64,000 nt of DNA from Roseivirga pacifica. Its GTDB lineage: Bacteria > Bacteroidota > Bacteroidia > Cytophagales > Cyclobacteriaceae. Shown in pieces: positions 18,913 to 29,000 of this stretch; position 1 is the stretch's first letter; every line of letters starts with the position of its first letter. Made by a program: the position numbers and the translations under genes. The notes beneath the pieces were generated by a model that saw only the letters and a list, made by a program, of their open reading frames with translations, was not told the DNA's origin and searched no databases. The stretch spans positions 1 to 64,000 of the forward strand of contig NZ_FOIR01000003.1 of NCBI RefSeq assembly GCF_900111145.1, written 5' to 3'.

Positions 18913-19659
18913 ATGAAAAACACACTACCCACATTACTGCTTTTATTCCTTTGCCTAACTGTTGATGCCCAGAAAATTGACACAGTATTTTTAGATAAAA
19001 ATAGCACGGAGTTAATCAGCATTGAAGGTGCTAACAAATACAAGGTAAAGCATTATGATAAACGCGGGAAAAGGCTTTTAAAAGAAGAGCTATACTCCAA
19101 AGCAAACGTTTTGTTGCAAGAAATCAATTATAAAAAAGACAAAAAGGATGGGCACTACTATTATAAAAGTCTACAAAATGGAACAGAAACCATTGGAACC
19201 TTTAGTAAAGGGGTAAAAGTAGGTACTTGGTACACCAATAACTTAAGCGGATTTAACCTTTACTATGACGAGTTTGATAATTCGGGCAATGAAATTGGCC
19301 GCTTCTCAAAAAAAGAAGTACCTGGATATGTCGGTACCTTAAAAGGTATTGAGGTAAAAATTCAGAGTAGCCCACGATACCCCGGTGGCCCTCCTGCTTG
19401 GGGCAACTTTCTAATGAACAATTTGAAGTACCCCAAGGAAGCTCAGCAGCGCGGAGAGGAAGCTATAGTTATCATTCGTTTTCTTGTAAATAAGGATGGT
19501 AGCTTGGAAGACTTCAAAGTAATAAATCAGGAAACACCTGCGACATTACAAAAGGCAGCACTTGATGTTGTTAGAAAATCCAATAGGTGGGTACCAGCTA
19601 CAATTAATGGCCATCCCATTGACTCGACAATGGATATCCGAATCGTATTTAGATTGTGA
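18913..19659 (+). CDS. Exported MORN-like/TonB C-terminal domain protein, paralogue 1
   Basis: 248 residues with a signal peptide (LLLFLCLTVDAQ). Residues about 45-120 hold YwqK/MORN-like repeats (KKDKKDGHYYYKS, GVKVGTWY). Residues about 155-248 are a TonB C-terminal domain (NLKYPKEAQQRGEEAIVIIRFLVNKDGS, ending IRIVFRL). Standard TonB has an N-terminal membrane anchor and a Pro-rich spacer; neither is present, so this is a periplasmic TonB-C-like protein rather than a classical energy transducer. Many Bacteroidota proteins share this design and their function is largely unknown. Followed by a related gene that carries a copy of the same promoter. Confidence 0.85.
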   Translation: MKNTLPTLLLLFLCLTVDAQKIDTVFLDKNSTELISIEGANKYKVKHYDKRGKRLLKEELYSKANVLLQEINYKKDKKDGHYYYKSLQNGTETIGTFSKGVKVGTWYTNNLSGFNLYYDEFDNSGNEIGRFSKKEVPGYVGTLKGIEVKIQSSPRYPGGPPAWGNFLMNNLKYPKEAQQRGEEAIVIIRFLVNKDGSLEDFKVINQETPATLQKAALDVVRKSNRWVPATINGHPIDSTMDIRIVFRL

Positions 19660-19667
19660 TTGCCGTA

Positions 19668-19716
19668 GTGTTGGCTGGAAAAGTTTGTAGATACTAATTG
19701 GAGTGTTAATTTGAAA
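19668..19716 (+). promoter_or_regulatory. Promoter block, copy 2
   Basis: Near-identical to 18838-18886: TTTG at 19684-19687, 18-bp spacer, TTAATTTG at 19706-19713. Spacing to the proposed ATG (19742) is 28 bp versus 29 bp in copy 1, which supports that start over ATG 19721. Confidence 0.6.
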
Positions 19717-19741
19717 AAGGATGCCAATACTTGATAAACAC

Positions 19742-20476
19742 ATGAATGCAAGAACCCTTTTTTTCACTTTGTCTTATTTTTTAATAGCCTACACTTTGCT
19801 GGGGCAAAACAAAGTTGACACACTTTATTTCGACAACAACGGCACAGAAGTTAAAAAAACAGCCCCATTTCTATATTATGAAGTTCGGTCTCAAAAGCGT
19901 GGCAAACTAGATGGTACTGTCTATAGGGTTTATAAAAACAGGCTTGCCTTAGAAACCATCAACTACAAAAAGGGAAAGTTAGACGGGGAATACTACCTTA
20001 AGCAACTTGCAGACAGCACTATTACCAAGGGCATGATTACCAAAGGGCTGAGAGAAGGAGAATGGACGATTACAGACTTATATGGCACACCATATTATAC
20101 TGAAAATTACACTGAGGGGGTGTTAAAAGATAGAAGTGCAACCGAGGAAATTATTGCCGAAGCTGTTGAGTCAGATACTACATTAAACAGCAGTTATAAT
20201 ACTGAAAGTTGGAACCGACACCTAGTTGCAAATTTAAGGTACCCTAGAGAAGCTACTCGGAATGGATACGAAGGTGAAGTGTGGCATGATTTCATTGTTT
20301 TAAAAAATGGAAAGCCAAGTAACTTAGTCTGGACCAATAAGGGAGAAGTAAATGAAGTTTTGGCAGCAGAAGCCAAACGCGTAATACTCCTCTACAACTA
20401 TTATCAACCCATCTACAAAAATGGAGCATCCATTGCTACAAAGAAAAAGATAAGGATCGTTTTCAGACTTAAATAG
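19742..20476 (+). CDS. Exported MORN-like/TonB C-terminal domain protein, paralogue 2
   Basis: I choose ATG 19742 (244 residues) because an upstream ATG at 19721 would lie at about the predicted transcription start and adds residues before the signal peptide (LFFTLSYFLIAYTLLGQ). MORN/YwqK-like repeats (KKGKLDGEYYLKQ, GLREGEW) precede a TonB-C-like domain (NLRYPREATRNGYEGEVWHDF, ending IRIVFRLK). Clearly paralogous to the preceding gene but much diverged in protein, in contrast to the conserved upstream block. Confidence 0.83.
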   Translation: MNARTLFFTLSYFLIAYTLLGQNKVDTLYFDNNGTEVKKTAPFLYYEVRSQKRGKLDGTVYRVYKNRLALETINYKKGKLDGEYYLKQLADSTITKGMITKGLREGEWTITDLYGTPYYTENYTEGVLKDRSATEEIIAEAVESDTTLNSSYNTESWNRHLVANLRYPREATRNGYEGEVWHDFIVLKNGKPSNLVWTNKGEVNEVLAAEAKRVILLYNYYQPIYKNGASIATKKKIRIVFRLK

Positions 20477-20480
20477 AGTA

Positions 20481-21476
20481 TCAGCCAACCACCAACACCA
20501 ACTTTCCAAATCCGCTGCCGCTTTTCATAGCATCAAAGGCAGAAATGGCCTCATCGAATGGACGAACCGAATCGATAATTGGATGTATTTTGTGTTGATT
20601 GATAAAACTGACCATCTCAGTAAACTCAGCATCGTTGCCCATGGTGGCGCCTTGTAGTGTAATCTGATTCCAGAACATTCTAAAAACATCTAGCTTTTCG
20701 GGCATGCCGTTAGTCGCACCATAAAACACAATGCGGCCTGCGGGCTTCATAAGTTTTATAAAATCGTTGATCTGATTTCCACCAGCACTATCAATCACCG
20801 TATCGAAACCGCCAACGGCTTTAGTCGTTTTCTGCCAACCTTCAGTTTTGTAATTAAAACCACCTTTAGCACCTAACTTTTCGCAATGGGCTATTTTCTC
20901 GCCTTGGCCTGAGGTAACATAAACATTTGCTCCTGCTGCTACAGCATACAAAAACGCAAACTGTGCTACTCCTCCACCTACACCAGATATCAGCACATTT
21001 TTGCCTTGGCTTACTTGGCCGTGATGAAAAGTTGCCCTATAGGCAGTTAGACCACCCAATGGCAATGCGGCAGCTTCCTCCCAGTTTAAATGTGCAGGTT
21101 TTCCCACCAATCTATCGGCATCTACTAATACATATTCTGCTAACGTTCCGTCTGTAGGCATACCCAATATGGTATAGTCGGCCGACTGAACTTCGGGGTT
21201 TGAACCCCAATTGATATTCGGATTGATAATCACTTCTTGGTTGAGCCAGTTTTCGGAAACACCTGCGCCTACTTCGGCCACAACTCCTGCCCCATCAGAA
21301 CCTAAGGTAACATCCATTTGAATGCCCGGATACTTACCTTCTCTTATCCATTGGTCTCTGCGGTTAAGTGCAGCAGCTTTAAGCTGCACTAAAACCTGAT
21401 TTGGACCTACAGTTGGCTTCTCAACCGTTACAAACTGTAAAGGCTCTTGCTGGTTAGTGATTTTTAAAGATTTCAT
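20481..21476 (-). CDS. MDR-family zinc-independent oxidoreductase (quinone reductase-like)
   Basis: 331 residues, about the usual length for the quinone oxidoreductase branch of medium-chain dehydrogenases. The N-terminal GroES-like domain has LNRRDQWIREGKYPG and LGSDGAGVV; the Rossmann domain has the nucleotide loop SGVGGGVAQFA (about 165-175). The four structural-zinc cysteines of classical alcohol dehydrogenases are absent, so I expect an NAD(P)H-dependent, zinc-independent enzyme; the substrate cannot be read from sequence. Its stop lies 4 bp from the end of the convergent gene at 20476. Confidence 0.87.
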   Translation of the reverse strand: MKSLKITNQQEPLQFVTVEKPTVGPNQVLVQLKAAALNRRDQWIREGKYPGIQMDVTLGSDGAGVVAEVGAGVSENWLNQEVIINPNINWGSNPEVQSADYTILGMPTDGTLAEYVLVDADRLVGKPAHLNWEEAAALPLGGLTAYRATFHHGQVSQGKNVLISGVGGGVAQFAFLYAVAAGANVYVTSGQGEKIAHCEKLGAKGGFNYKTEGWQKTTKAVGGFDTVIDSAGGNQINDFIKLMKPAGRIVFYGATNGMPEKLDVFRMFWNQITLQGATMGNDAEFTEMVSFINQHKIHPIIDSVRPFDEAISAFDAMKSGSGFGKLVLVVG

Positions 21477-21534
21477 AGGGAGTTTAGGTTTATCGTTTCA
21501 AGTTGTGACAAACTTAAAACTTAGCGCCTAAAAC

Positions 21535-23100
21535 TTAAAACGGTGCATCCTCACCTGCCGGTGGTAAGGCCGGAGAATCGCTTCCACTCGCCTTCGATTG
21601 GAAAGTCATGGTATTGCCACCACCCGACTCGAATTCGGTACTACCGCCTACAGGGAAGTTTCCACCATAATTACCGCCTGAATTAAAGTCCAGGTCGGTA
21701 AACTTGGTGTACTTACCGATAAACTTAAGTTGCACGGTGTCCAAAGAACCATTACGGTGTTTGGCAATAATTACCTCACCTACTCCCTGCATTGGCATAC
21801 CGTTTTCATCTTGGGTAATACCATAATACTCGGGTCGGTAAAGGAACATTACCATATCCGCATCCTGCTCGATGGAACCAGATTCACGAAGGTCGGAAAG
21901 CTGGGGACGCTTATCCCCTCCTCTGGTTTCCACCGCCCTACTCAACTGAGACAGGGCCAAAACAGGCACGTTTAGCTCTTTAGCAATATTCTTCAAAGAG
22001 CGCGAGATAGAGGCAATTTCTTGCTCGCGGTTTCCTCCGCCTCCTCCACTCTTTGAAGAATCACCCGACATTAGCTGAAGGTAATCGATTACGATCATCT
22101 GAATGTCGTGCTGCTGTTTCAACCTCCTACACTTCGCTCTTAATTCCAAGATTGAAAGCGCAGGGGTATCGTCTATAAATATGGGGGCTTTGGTTAATTT
22201 CGCTGTTTTATGCACCAACTGAGCCCATTCGTGCTCGGCTAGTGTTCCTTTTTTAATCTTCTCACTTTCCAGTTCGGCCTCGCCACTGATCAGACGATTT
22301 ACCAGCTGAACGGACGACATCTCGAGTGAGAAAATGGCACATGGCTGGCCGTGGTCTACTGCTGCATTTCTAATGGTAGAAAGTACAAAGGCAGTTTTAC
22401 CCATTGCCGGACGTGCCGCAATAATTACCATATCCGACTTTTGCCAGCCAGAAGTAACACGGTCCAAATTGGTGAAGCCCGAAGGCACACCGGTTAAACC
22501 ATCAGAATGATCCTTACGGGCCTGAATTTCTTCAAGCGCTTGGGTCATAATGTTCTTCATGCTGTCGTATTCCTTACGAATATTGCTTTCCGAAACATCG
22601 AAAAGCGCTTGCTCCATTCTATCGAGCAATTGGAATACATCGGTGGTATCCTCAAACGCATCTCTCTGAATTTCAGAAGAAATACGGATCAACTCTCTTT
22701 TAATAGACTGCTCAACAATAATCCTGGCGTGGTACTCAATGTTGGCTGCCGAACTCACCTTGTTGGTTAACTGGGTAATGTAGTACGGCCCGCCAACCAT
22801 TTCTAACTTTCCACCAGTACGCAACTTGTTGGTAACTGTAAGAATATCAATCGGCTCAGAATCCTGAAAAAGGTCAAAAATTGCTTGATAGATTTCCTTG
22901 TGAGCGTCTTTGTAAAAAGACTCAGGGCGAAGAATATCAATCACATTGGTCAATGCGTCTTTCTCCAGCATCAGCGCACCCAGTACAGCCTCCTCCAGGT
23001 CGGTAGCCTGAGGTGGTAATTTACCCAACTGAGACATCTCTCCAGGTAAAGTTTTTGACTTGTAACCAAGTCGAAGTGCCGCTGATTTCCCTTTTTCCAT
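21535..23100 (-). CDS. dnaB: Replicative DNA helicase DnaB
   Basis: 521 residues. The N-terminal DnaB domain (LPPQATDLEEAVLGALM) is followed by the RecA-like helicase domain with Walker A ARPAMGKTAF (about 229-238), Walker B region MIVIDYLQLM and DnaB motifs (LSQLSRAVETR, DLRESGSIEQDAD, FLYRPEYYG). It unwinds DNA ahead of the replisome. No intein interrupts the Walker A or later motifs. A Gly/Ser-rich tail (GGNYGGNF) precedes the acidic C terminus. A promoter-like TTTG-N20-TAAGTTTG ends 4 nt before ATG 23100, so either the mRNA is nearly leaderless or translation starts at Met22 (23037). Confidence 0.97.
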   Translation of the reverse strand: MEKGKSAALRLGYKSKTLPGEMSQLGKLPPQATDLEEAVLGALMLEKDALTNVIDILRPESFYKDAHKEIYQAIFDLFQDSEPIDILTVTNKLRTGGKLEMVGGPYYITQLTNKVSSAANIEYHARIIVEQSIKRELIRISSEIQRDAFEDTTDVFQLLDRMEQALFDVSESNIRKEYDSMKNIMTQALEEIQARKDHSDGLTGVPSGFTNLDRVTSGWQKSDMVIIAARPAMGKTAFVLSTIRNAAVDHGQPCAIFSLEMSSVQLVNRLISGEAELESEKIKKGTLAEHEWAQLVHKTAKLTKAPIFIDDTPALSILELRAKCRRLKQQHDIQMIVIDYLQLMSGDSSKSGGGGGNREQEIASISRSLKNIAKELNVPVLALSQLSRAVETRGGDKRPQLSDLRESGSIEQDADMVMFLYRPEYYGITQDENGMPMQGVGEVIIAKHRNGSLDTVQLKFIGKYTKFTDLDFNSGGNYGGNFPVGGSTEFESGGGNTMTFQSKASGSDSPALPPAGEDAPF

Positions 23101-23104
23101 TCTT

Positions 23105-23136
23105 CAAACTTAGGGTGAAAACTTGCTCCTCACAAA
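23105..23136 (-). promoter_or_regulatory. Bacteroidota-type promoter for dnaB
   Basis: On the minus strand TTTG (23136-23133), 20 bp, then TAAGTTTG (23112-23105): a full match to the TTTG/TAnnTTTG pattern. It stops 4 nt before the dnaB ATG. Confidence 0.6.
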
Positions 23137-23250
23137 CCTTCGCGCGAAATATTATAAAGAACTTTTCAACTTCATTTTCCACCTAGTTTTACACATATTT
23201 ATCACCAGCTTTGTCAACAAAAGTTAAAGCATTCAGCCTCAACAATATGT

Positions 23251-23258
23251 ACATTTGA
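23251..23258 (+). promoter_or_regulatory. -7 element upstream of Mur ligase gene
   Basis: TACATTTG matches TAnnTTTG exactly and lies 29 bp before ATG 23288. No clear -33 TTTG at the right distance. Confidence 0.4.
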
Positions 23259-23287
23259 AGCGCTGTTCTATATAAAAACAAACCCTA

Positions 23288-24661
23288 ATGTTAGAAGGAA
23301 AAAACGTCCATTTTATTGCCATTGGTGGTAGCGCAATGCACAATTTAGCCATTTGCTTACACCGTTTGGGCAATCAGGTTTCTGGTTCAGACGACATGTT
23401 TTTCGACCCATCGAAAGGCAATCTAAAGCGAGAAGGCTTGCTACCCGAAGCAGACGGCTGGCACCCCAACCGTGTGGACAACTCACTCGACTATGTGATT
23501 TTGGGGATGCATGCCAAGGCCGACAACCCTGAATTACTTAAGGCTCAGGAGTTAGGGCTACCTGTTTACTCATTTCCCGAGTTTATATACGAGGCTTCCA
23601 AAAACAAAAAGCGGGTGGTTGTAGCCGGTAGTCATGGAAAAACCAGCATCACCTCCATGATCATGCACATTCTTAAAGAAGCTAATAAAGACTTTGACTA
23701 TTTAGTTGGTGCACAGCTAGAGGGCTTTGATCAAATGGTTAAGCTTTCGAACGCTCCAGTAATCATTATAGAAGGCGATGAATACACCACCTCCCCACTT
23801 GACCTAACACCGAAATTCCTGCACTACCATCATGACATTGCCTGCATTAGTGGTATTGCTTGGGACCATTTTAATGTGTTTCCAACCTTCGAAAATTACA
23901 AGGAACAGTTTAGAAAGTTTGTTGAATTGACACCTACTAATGGTAAGCTCTACTACTACAACGGAGATCAGGAATTAACCAAAATAATTGAAGATCAAGA
24001 AGGTGAAGAAGAGCGTTTTTCACCTTACAGCGAGCACCCAAACACCGTAAGAATGGGGAAAACAATTCTGAAAAGTCATGGTGCGGAATATGTAATTGAA
24101 GTTTTTGGCAAGCATAACATGGAAAACCTACAAGTTGCCAAAAACATATTAGTAGACTTAGGAATAACAGAAAGTGAGTTTTATCAACACATCAAAACAT
24201 TTGGCGGTGCGGCCAAACGCCTAGAAAAGATTGGAGAAAACGAAAACACCATTGTTTTCAAGGACTTTGCGCATGCACCTTCTAAGCTAAAAGCTACGAG
24301 CACTGCCGTTCATGAGCAATTTCCCGATAGGCAAACTTTTGCGGTGCTGGAGCTGCACACTTTTAGTAGCCTCAACCCAGAGTTTATCGACCAGTATGCT
24401 CACGCATTCGATGCACCAGAAAATGCAGTGGTATTTATTAACCCTGAGATAATGAAAAAGAAGGGCTTTGAACTGTTTACGCAAGAAGAGATCAGAAATG
24501 CCTTTCAGCGTGAAGACTTATTGCTGCTTTGTGATGCAGAAGCGCTCGAAAAAACCTTACTTGCACAAAATTGGAAGAACAAAAACCTGCTGTTTATGAG
24601 CTCGGGCAACTATGGTGGCCTTAACTTAGAAAAGATAACAGCAACAATACTAGAATCTTAA
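23288..24661 (+). CDS. mpl: Mpl-type Mur ligase (UDP-MurNAc:murein peptide ligase family)
   Basis: 457 residues. N-terminal Rossmann-like domain (VHFIAIGGSAMHNLAICL), ATP-binding P-loop VAGSHGKTSITSM (about 117-129), central acidic EGDEYTT, and His-rich segment KFLHYHHDIACISGIAWDH; the C-terminal domain has FKDFAHAPSKLKAT. The pattern is that of Mpl, which attaches recycled murein tri- or oligopeptide to UDP-MurNAc in the cytoplasm, rather than MurC (GSAMHNL instead of GIGGxGM). In Bacteroidota it is often annotated simply as peptidoglycan synthetase. Followed 1 bp later by the exonuclease gene. Confidence 0.88.
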   Translation: MLEGKNVHFIAIGGSAMHNLAICLHRLGNQVSGSDDMFFDPSKGNLKREGLLPEADGWHPNRVDNSLDYVILGMHAKADNPELLKAQELGLPVYSFPEFIYEASKNKKRVVVAGSHGKTSITSMIMHILKEANKDFDYLVGAQLEGFDQMVKLSNAPVIIIEGDEYTTSPLDLTPKFLHYHHDIACISGIAWDHFNVFPTFENYKEQFRKFVELTPTNGKLYYYNGDQELTKIIEDQEGEEERFSPYSEHPNTVRMGKTILKSHGAEYVIEVFGKHNMENLQVAKNILVDLGITESEFYQHIKTFGGAAKRLEKIGENENTIVFKDFAHAPSKLKATSTAVHEQFPDRQTFAVLELHTFSSLNPEFIDQYAHAFDAPENAVVFINPEIMKKKGFELFTQEEIRNAFQREDLLLLCDAEALEKTLLAQNWKNKNLLFMSSGNYGGLNLEKITATILES

Positions 24662-24662
24662 C

Positions 24663-25466
24663 ATGCAACTCAACCTCAAAAACCCATTAGTATTTTTCGA
24701 CCTTGAAACAACAGGAATTAACGTAGCACAGGACCGCATTGTGGAATTGGCCATGTTAAAAGTGAAGCCTAATGGAGAAACCGAAAAGAAAATCCACTTG
24801 GTGAATCCTACCGTTCCAATTCCGGAAGAGTCTGCAATGATCCACGGTATTCGCGATGAGGATGTGGCCGATAAACCAACCTTTAAGGAGTTGGCCAAAA
24901 ATTTAGCTAAGTTTTTAGAAGGTTGTGACTTAGGTGGCTTCAACATTGTGCGCTTTGATGTGCCGTTGCTCGTTGAGGAGTTTTTGAGAGCAGGTGTAGA
25001 CTTTGAAGTAAGCCAGCGTAAACTTATCGATGCGCAGAAGATCTTCTTCTTAATGGAACAGCGTACACTTACAGCTGCATACAAGTTTTACTGTGGCAAA
25101 AAGCTGGAAGGTGCCCACGGTGCCGAAGCCGACAACGATGCCACTTACGAAGTTTTCAAAGCACAAATTGAACGCTATAATGGCGAAGAGGTAACCGATG
25201 CCTCAGGTCGTAAATTGGGCAAAATTGAGAACGATATGGCAGCCATTCACAATTTGGTAGCCAGCAACATGGTGGACTTGGCCGGAAGAATTGTACTGAA
25301 CGACAAGGGTGAAGAAGTTTTCAATTTTGGAAAACACAAAGGCAAGCCTGTAGCCGAAGTACTGAACCGTGAGCGCGGCTATTACGACTGGATGATGCAA
25401 GGTGATTTCCCGCTAGACACCAAGCGTAAGCTCACCCAAATTAAGCTAAAGGGCTTTCAATTATAA
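24663..25466 (+). CDS. DnaQ-like DEDDh 3'-5' exonuclease with C-terminal DUF3820-like domain
   Basis: 267 residues. Exonuclease motifs: FFDLETTG (Exo I, Asp/Glu), GFNIVRFDVPLL (Exo II) and AHGAEADNDATYEVF (Exo III with His and Asp). The C-terminal about 60 residues (FNFGKHKGKPVAEVL...YYDWMM) match a small domain often fused to such exonucleases. It would remove 3' nucleotides in replication proofreading or repair. The ATG starts 1 bp after the Mur ligase stop, so the two are translationally linked. A stable hairpin follows at 25483-25509. Confidence 0.9.
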   Translation: MQLNLKNPLVFFDLETTGINVAQDRIVELAMLKVKPNGETEKKIHLVNPTVPIPEESAMIHGIRDEDVADKPTFKELAKNLAKFLEGCDLGGFNIVRFDVPLLVEEFLRAGVDFEVSQRKLIDAQKIFFLMEQRTLTAAYKFYCGKKLEGAHGAEADNDATYEVFKAQIERYNGEEVTDASGRKLGKIENDMAAIHNLVASNMVDLAGRIVLNDKGEEVFNFGKHKGKPVAEVLNRERGYYDWMMQGDFPLDTKRKLTQIKLKGFQL

Positions 25467-25482
25467 AGTATAGATTTCTCAT

Positions 25483-25509
25483 CCGACCTGCTGGTTTACC
25501 ACAGGTCGG
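25483..25509 (+). terminator. GC-rich hairpin after the exonuclease gene
   Basis: CCGACCTG-C-TGG, loop TTTA, CCA-CAGGTCGG forms an 11-bp stem with one bulge, 16 nt past the stop. It lacks a following U-run (AAAAAT follows), so termination or 3'-end protection is only suggested. Confidence 0.5.
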
Positions 25510-25618
25510 AAAAATAACATCTTGTCCCCTCCTTTCAGTCTTTCAAAAGTAAACGCCCCTTACCTATTTAGACTGTTTTAAAATATTTAAGCGGTATTTA
25601 TTTTTTACATAGGGCAAT

Positions 25619-25626
25619 TAAATTTG
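25619..25626 (+). promoter_or_regulatory. -7 element before the metal-efflux operon
   Basis: TAAATTTG, a full TAnnTTTG match, ends 5 nt before ATG 25632. If used, the transcript would be almost leaderless. Confidence 0.4.
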
Positions 25627-25631
25627 TCGAT

Positions 25632-26006
25632 ATGAAACGTTTTGGAGTAGCCTTGATATGTACTGCGGCTATGCTGGTAATCCTACACAGCATAACCCCG
25701 CACACACATACCAATCCTTACGGCACTCAGAACGTTACTATTAGCCAAAATCAAGAAGACAATGGCTTAATGGGCTTTCTACAGCTGGTCTTCCACCCCG
25801 ACTTGGGGCAAGAACATCTAGAACATTTTCAGAACGAAGCAGGCGATTTACACATTCTGCCTCCTTTAGCCCCAGTGGCAGCCGTTCCAGATTTAACGCC
25901 TACCGAAGAACTTAATCCTGCTCCTAAGGACAGTTATCAGATTACCTACACAGAAGAGGTCTACCTTCTGTTGGCTCCACTGAGAGGGCCTCCCCACATC
26001 GCATAA
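25632..26006 (+). CDS. Small His-containing exported protein of efflux operon
   Basis: 124 residues with an N-terminal hydrophobic segment (ALICTAAMLVIL) followed by HSITPHTHTNPYG, and further His residues (FHPD, EHLEHF, DLHIL, PPHIA at the C terminus). I do not recognise a named family with certainty; comparable short proteins with an N-terminal PHxH motif often precede cus/czc genes in Bacteroidota. The His clusters suggest periplasmic metal binding (inference). The gene stands 64 bp before the CusA-like gene in the same direction. Confidence 0.65.
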   Translation: MKRFGVALICTAAMLVILHSITPHTHTNPYGTQNVTISQNQEDNGLMGFLQLVFHPDLGQEHLEHFQNEAGDLHILPPLAPVAAVPDLTPTEELNPAPKDSYQITYTEEVYLLLAPLRGPPHIA

Positions 26007-26070
26007 TAGTTTGCATTAATTGCCACTAAGGCACATTTCCAAAGATTAATTCTTTAATCAAAACCCTATT

Positions 26071-29000
26071 ATGTTTGAGAAAATCATACAGTTTTCTGTA
26101 CGACAGAAATTTATTATAACCCTATTTGTGGTAGCCATTATTGCGGGTGGTTTGTACTCGCTTAGTCAGCTACCGATTGATGCCGTACCCGACATCACTA
26201 ATAACCAAGTTCAGGTGGTTACTACATCGCCAACACTTGCTCCACAAGAAGTAGAGCAGCTTATTACCTTCCCTATTGAGGTTAGTGTAGCCAATATTCC
26301 TCGGGTCGAAGAAATTCGCTCAATTTCGCGCTATGGCCTTTCTGTAATTACCATTGTTTTTGACGAAGGTATGCCCCAGCTCGATGCACGGCAGTTTGTA
26401 CAGGAGCAACTAAAGCTAGCAACAGAAGAAATTCCTGATGGACTTGGCAGCCCAGAGTTAATGCCAATCACTACTGGTTTGGGAGAAATTTACCAATATA
26501 CATTAGAGGTTGAACCAGGCTATGAGTCTCAGTACTCAGCCATGGAACTGCGCACTATTCAAGATTGGATAGTGAAGCGCCAGATGGCCGGAATCTCAGG
26601 AATTATTGAAATAAGCAGCTTTGGCGGCTATCTAAAGCAATATGAAGTAGCAGTCGATCCGTTAGTACTAAGAAGCTTCGACCTTACGCTAGCCGATATT
26701 TTCGAAGCCCTAGAAAACAACAACCAAAATAGCGGCAGTAGCTACATAGAGAAAAGTACTAACGCTTATTATATTAGGTCTGAAGGTCGAATCAACTCGC
26801 TAGAAGATATTGAGAAAATCATAGTGAAGCATCAGGGCGAGTCGCCAGTAATGGTGCGCGATGTAGCCAACGTGCAATGGGGAAGCCCAAAACGCTATGG
26901 AGCCCTAACCCATGATGGTAAGGGAGAAGCCGTTGGTGGAATTGCACTGATGCTCAAAGGTGCAAACTCATCAGATGCCATTGCTAATGTCCACGAGCGC
27001 GTAGAACGTGTTCAGCAGTCTTTGCCAGAAGGCGTTAAGATTGTTCCGTACCTAGACAGGTCCGACCTTGTAGGCCGTGCCATTAATACAGTTAGCAAAA
27101 ACCTTATTGAGGGTGGGCTTATCGTCATTTTTGTTTTGCTCTTACTGCTAGGCAACTGGCGGGCAGGCCTTATTGTGGCTTCAGTAATCCCATTGGCCAT
27201 GCTCTTTGCCTTTATTCTAATGAACCTGTTTGGAGTGTCTGCCAATTTAATGTCGCTCGGGGCAATAGACTTCGGTATTGTGGTAGATGGAGCGGTAATT
27301 ATAGTAGAAAACGCGCTACACGTACTGTATACCGCCTACTTAGGCAAAAAACTCACACAGCGTGACATGGACGATATCATCACTCAATCGTCTTCAAAAA
27401 TATATCAATCAGCCGCGTTTGGTGTACTGATTATTCTAGTGGTTTTCCTTCCAGTAATCACCCTTACTGGGGTTGAGGGCAAGATGTTCAAACCAATGGC
27501 ACTTACCGTAAGCTTCGCCCTACTCGGTGCACTCATTCTATCGCTTACCTATGTGCCGATGATCACGAGCCTAATACTTAAAAAGCATATAAAAGAGCAC
27601 AAAACATTCTCCGATAAAATGGTAGACAGCATGAGAAGTGCCTACCAACCCTTGCTCACAAGGTCGCTGCAGTGGCCCAAATTATTGCTAAGCCTAGTTG
27701 CTGCTGCCTTTATTGGGTCTGTTGCCCTACTGGGCAGTCTTGGTGCCGAATTTATTCCTACGCTCGAAGAAGGTGATTTGGCCATGCAAATGACCATTCC
27801 ACCAGGAAGCTCGCTTCAGCAAAGTATCAAAACAGCCAACAAGGCCGAACAAATTCTGCTAGACAATTTTCCTGAGGTAAAACATGTGGTTTCGAAAATT
27901 GGAACATCTGAGGTACCTACCGACCCGATGGCTATAGAAGATGCAGACATTATGATCATTCTAAAAGAAAAAGCCGATTGGACGACAACGCAAGACCGTG
28001 AGGAATTGGTGGGAATGATGAAAGATAAACTTGCAAGAATACCGGGCGCTTCCTTTGAATTCACCCAACCCATACAACTTAGATTCAATGAGTTAACCAC
28101 CGGTGCAAAAACCGATGTAGCCATTAAAATTTTTGGCGAAGATGTAAACACACTGGCCAGTTTAGGCGAGCAAGTGGCACAACTTGTCGAAGGCATTCAA
28201 GGCGCTGCGGATGTTAAGGTGGAGCAAACAGATGGACTCACTCAGTATGTGGTTAGGCCAATTCGTGCTAAGCTGGCACAACACAACGTGAATATCAGTG
28301 ATGTTAATCAGGTAATTCGCACAGCCTATGCCGGAGAAACAGCCGGTGTGATCTTTGAAAACGAAAAGAAGTTCGACTTAGTCGTTCGTTTAGACTCTTC
28401 CTACAGGCAGTCACTCAACCTCAACCGGCTTTTTGTAAACAATGCTGAAGGCGACCTAATTCCTTTGGAAGAACTGGTGAGCTTTCAAACCGAAGAAGGT
28501 CCAATGCAGATTACACGCGAAAACGCCCAGCGCAGAATAAGCATTGGTGTGAATGTGCGTAACCGTGATATAGCCAGTTTGGTAGCAGAAATTGAAGAAA
28601 AACTAAACGCTCAACTACCGTTGCCAGCAGGTTATTATGTTACCTATGGAGGGCAGTTCGAGAATTTGGAAGCCGCCCAGCAGCGCCTTAGCATTGCCGT
28701 ACCTGTTGCACTGCTAATGATCTTTATGTTGCTGTACTTCGCCTTTGGCTCCATGAAATACGCGGTGCTTATTTTCTCGGCCGTACCCATGTCCGCCATT
28801 GGTGGAATTGTAGCATTGTGGTTACGTGGCATGCCTTTTAGTATATCGGCTGGTATCGGCTTTATTGCCCTCTTTGGCGTGGCCGTACTCAACGGCATTG
28901 TGCTTATCAGCTACTTCAACGAGCTACGAAATGAAGGTAAACAAACCATAGACGCTGTTGTAATAGCCGGAGCACTCGCTCGCCTTAGGCCTGTACTTAT

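Noticed and set aside
21535-23100. Possible intein or mobile insertion in dnaB
   Set aside because: Helicase motifs are continuous and spaced as usual; length is normal.
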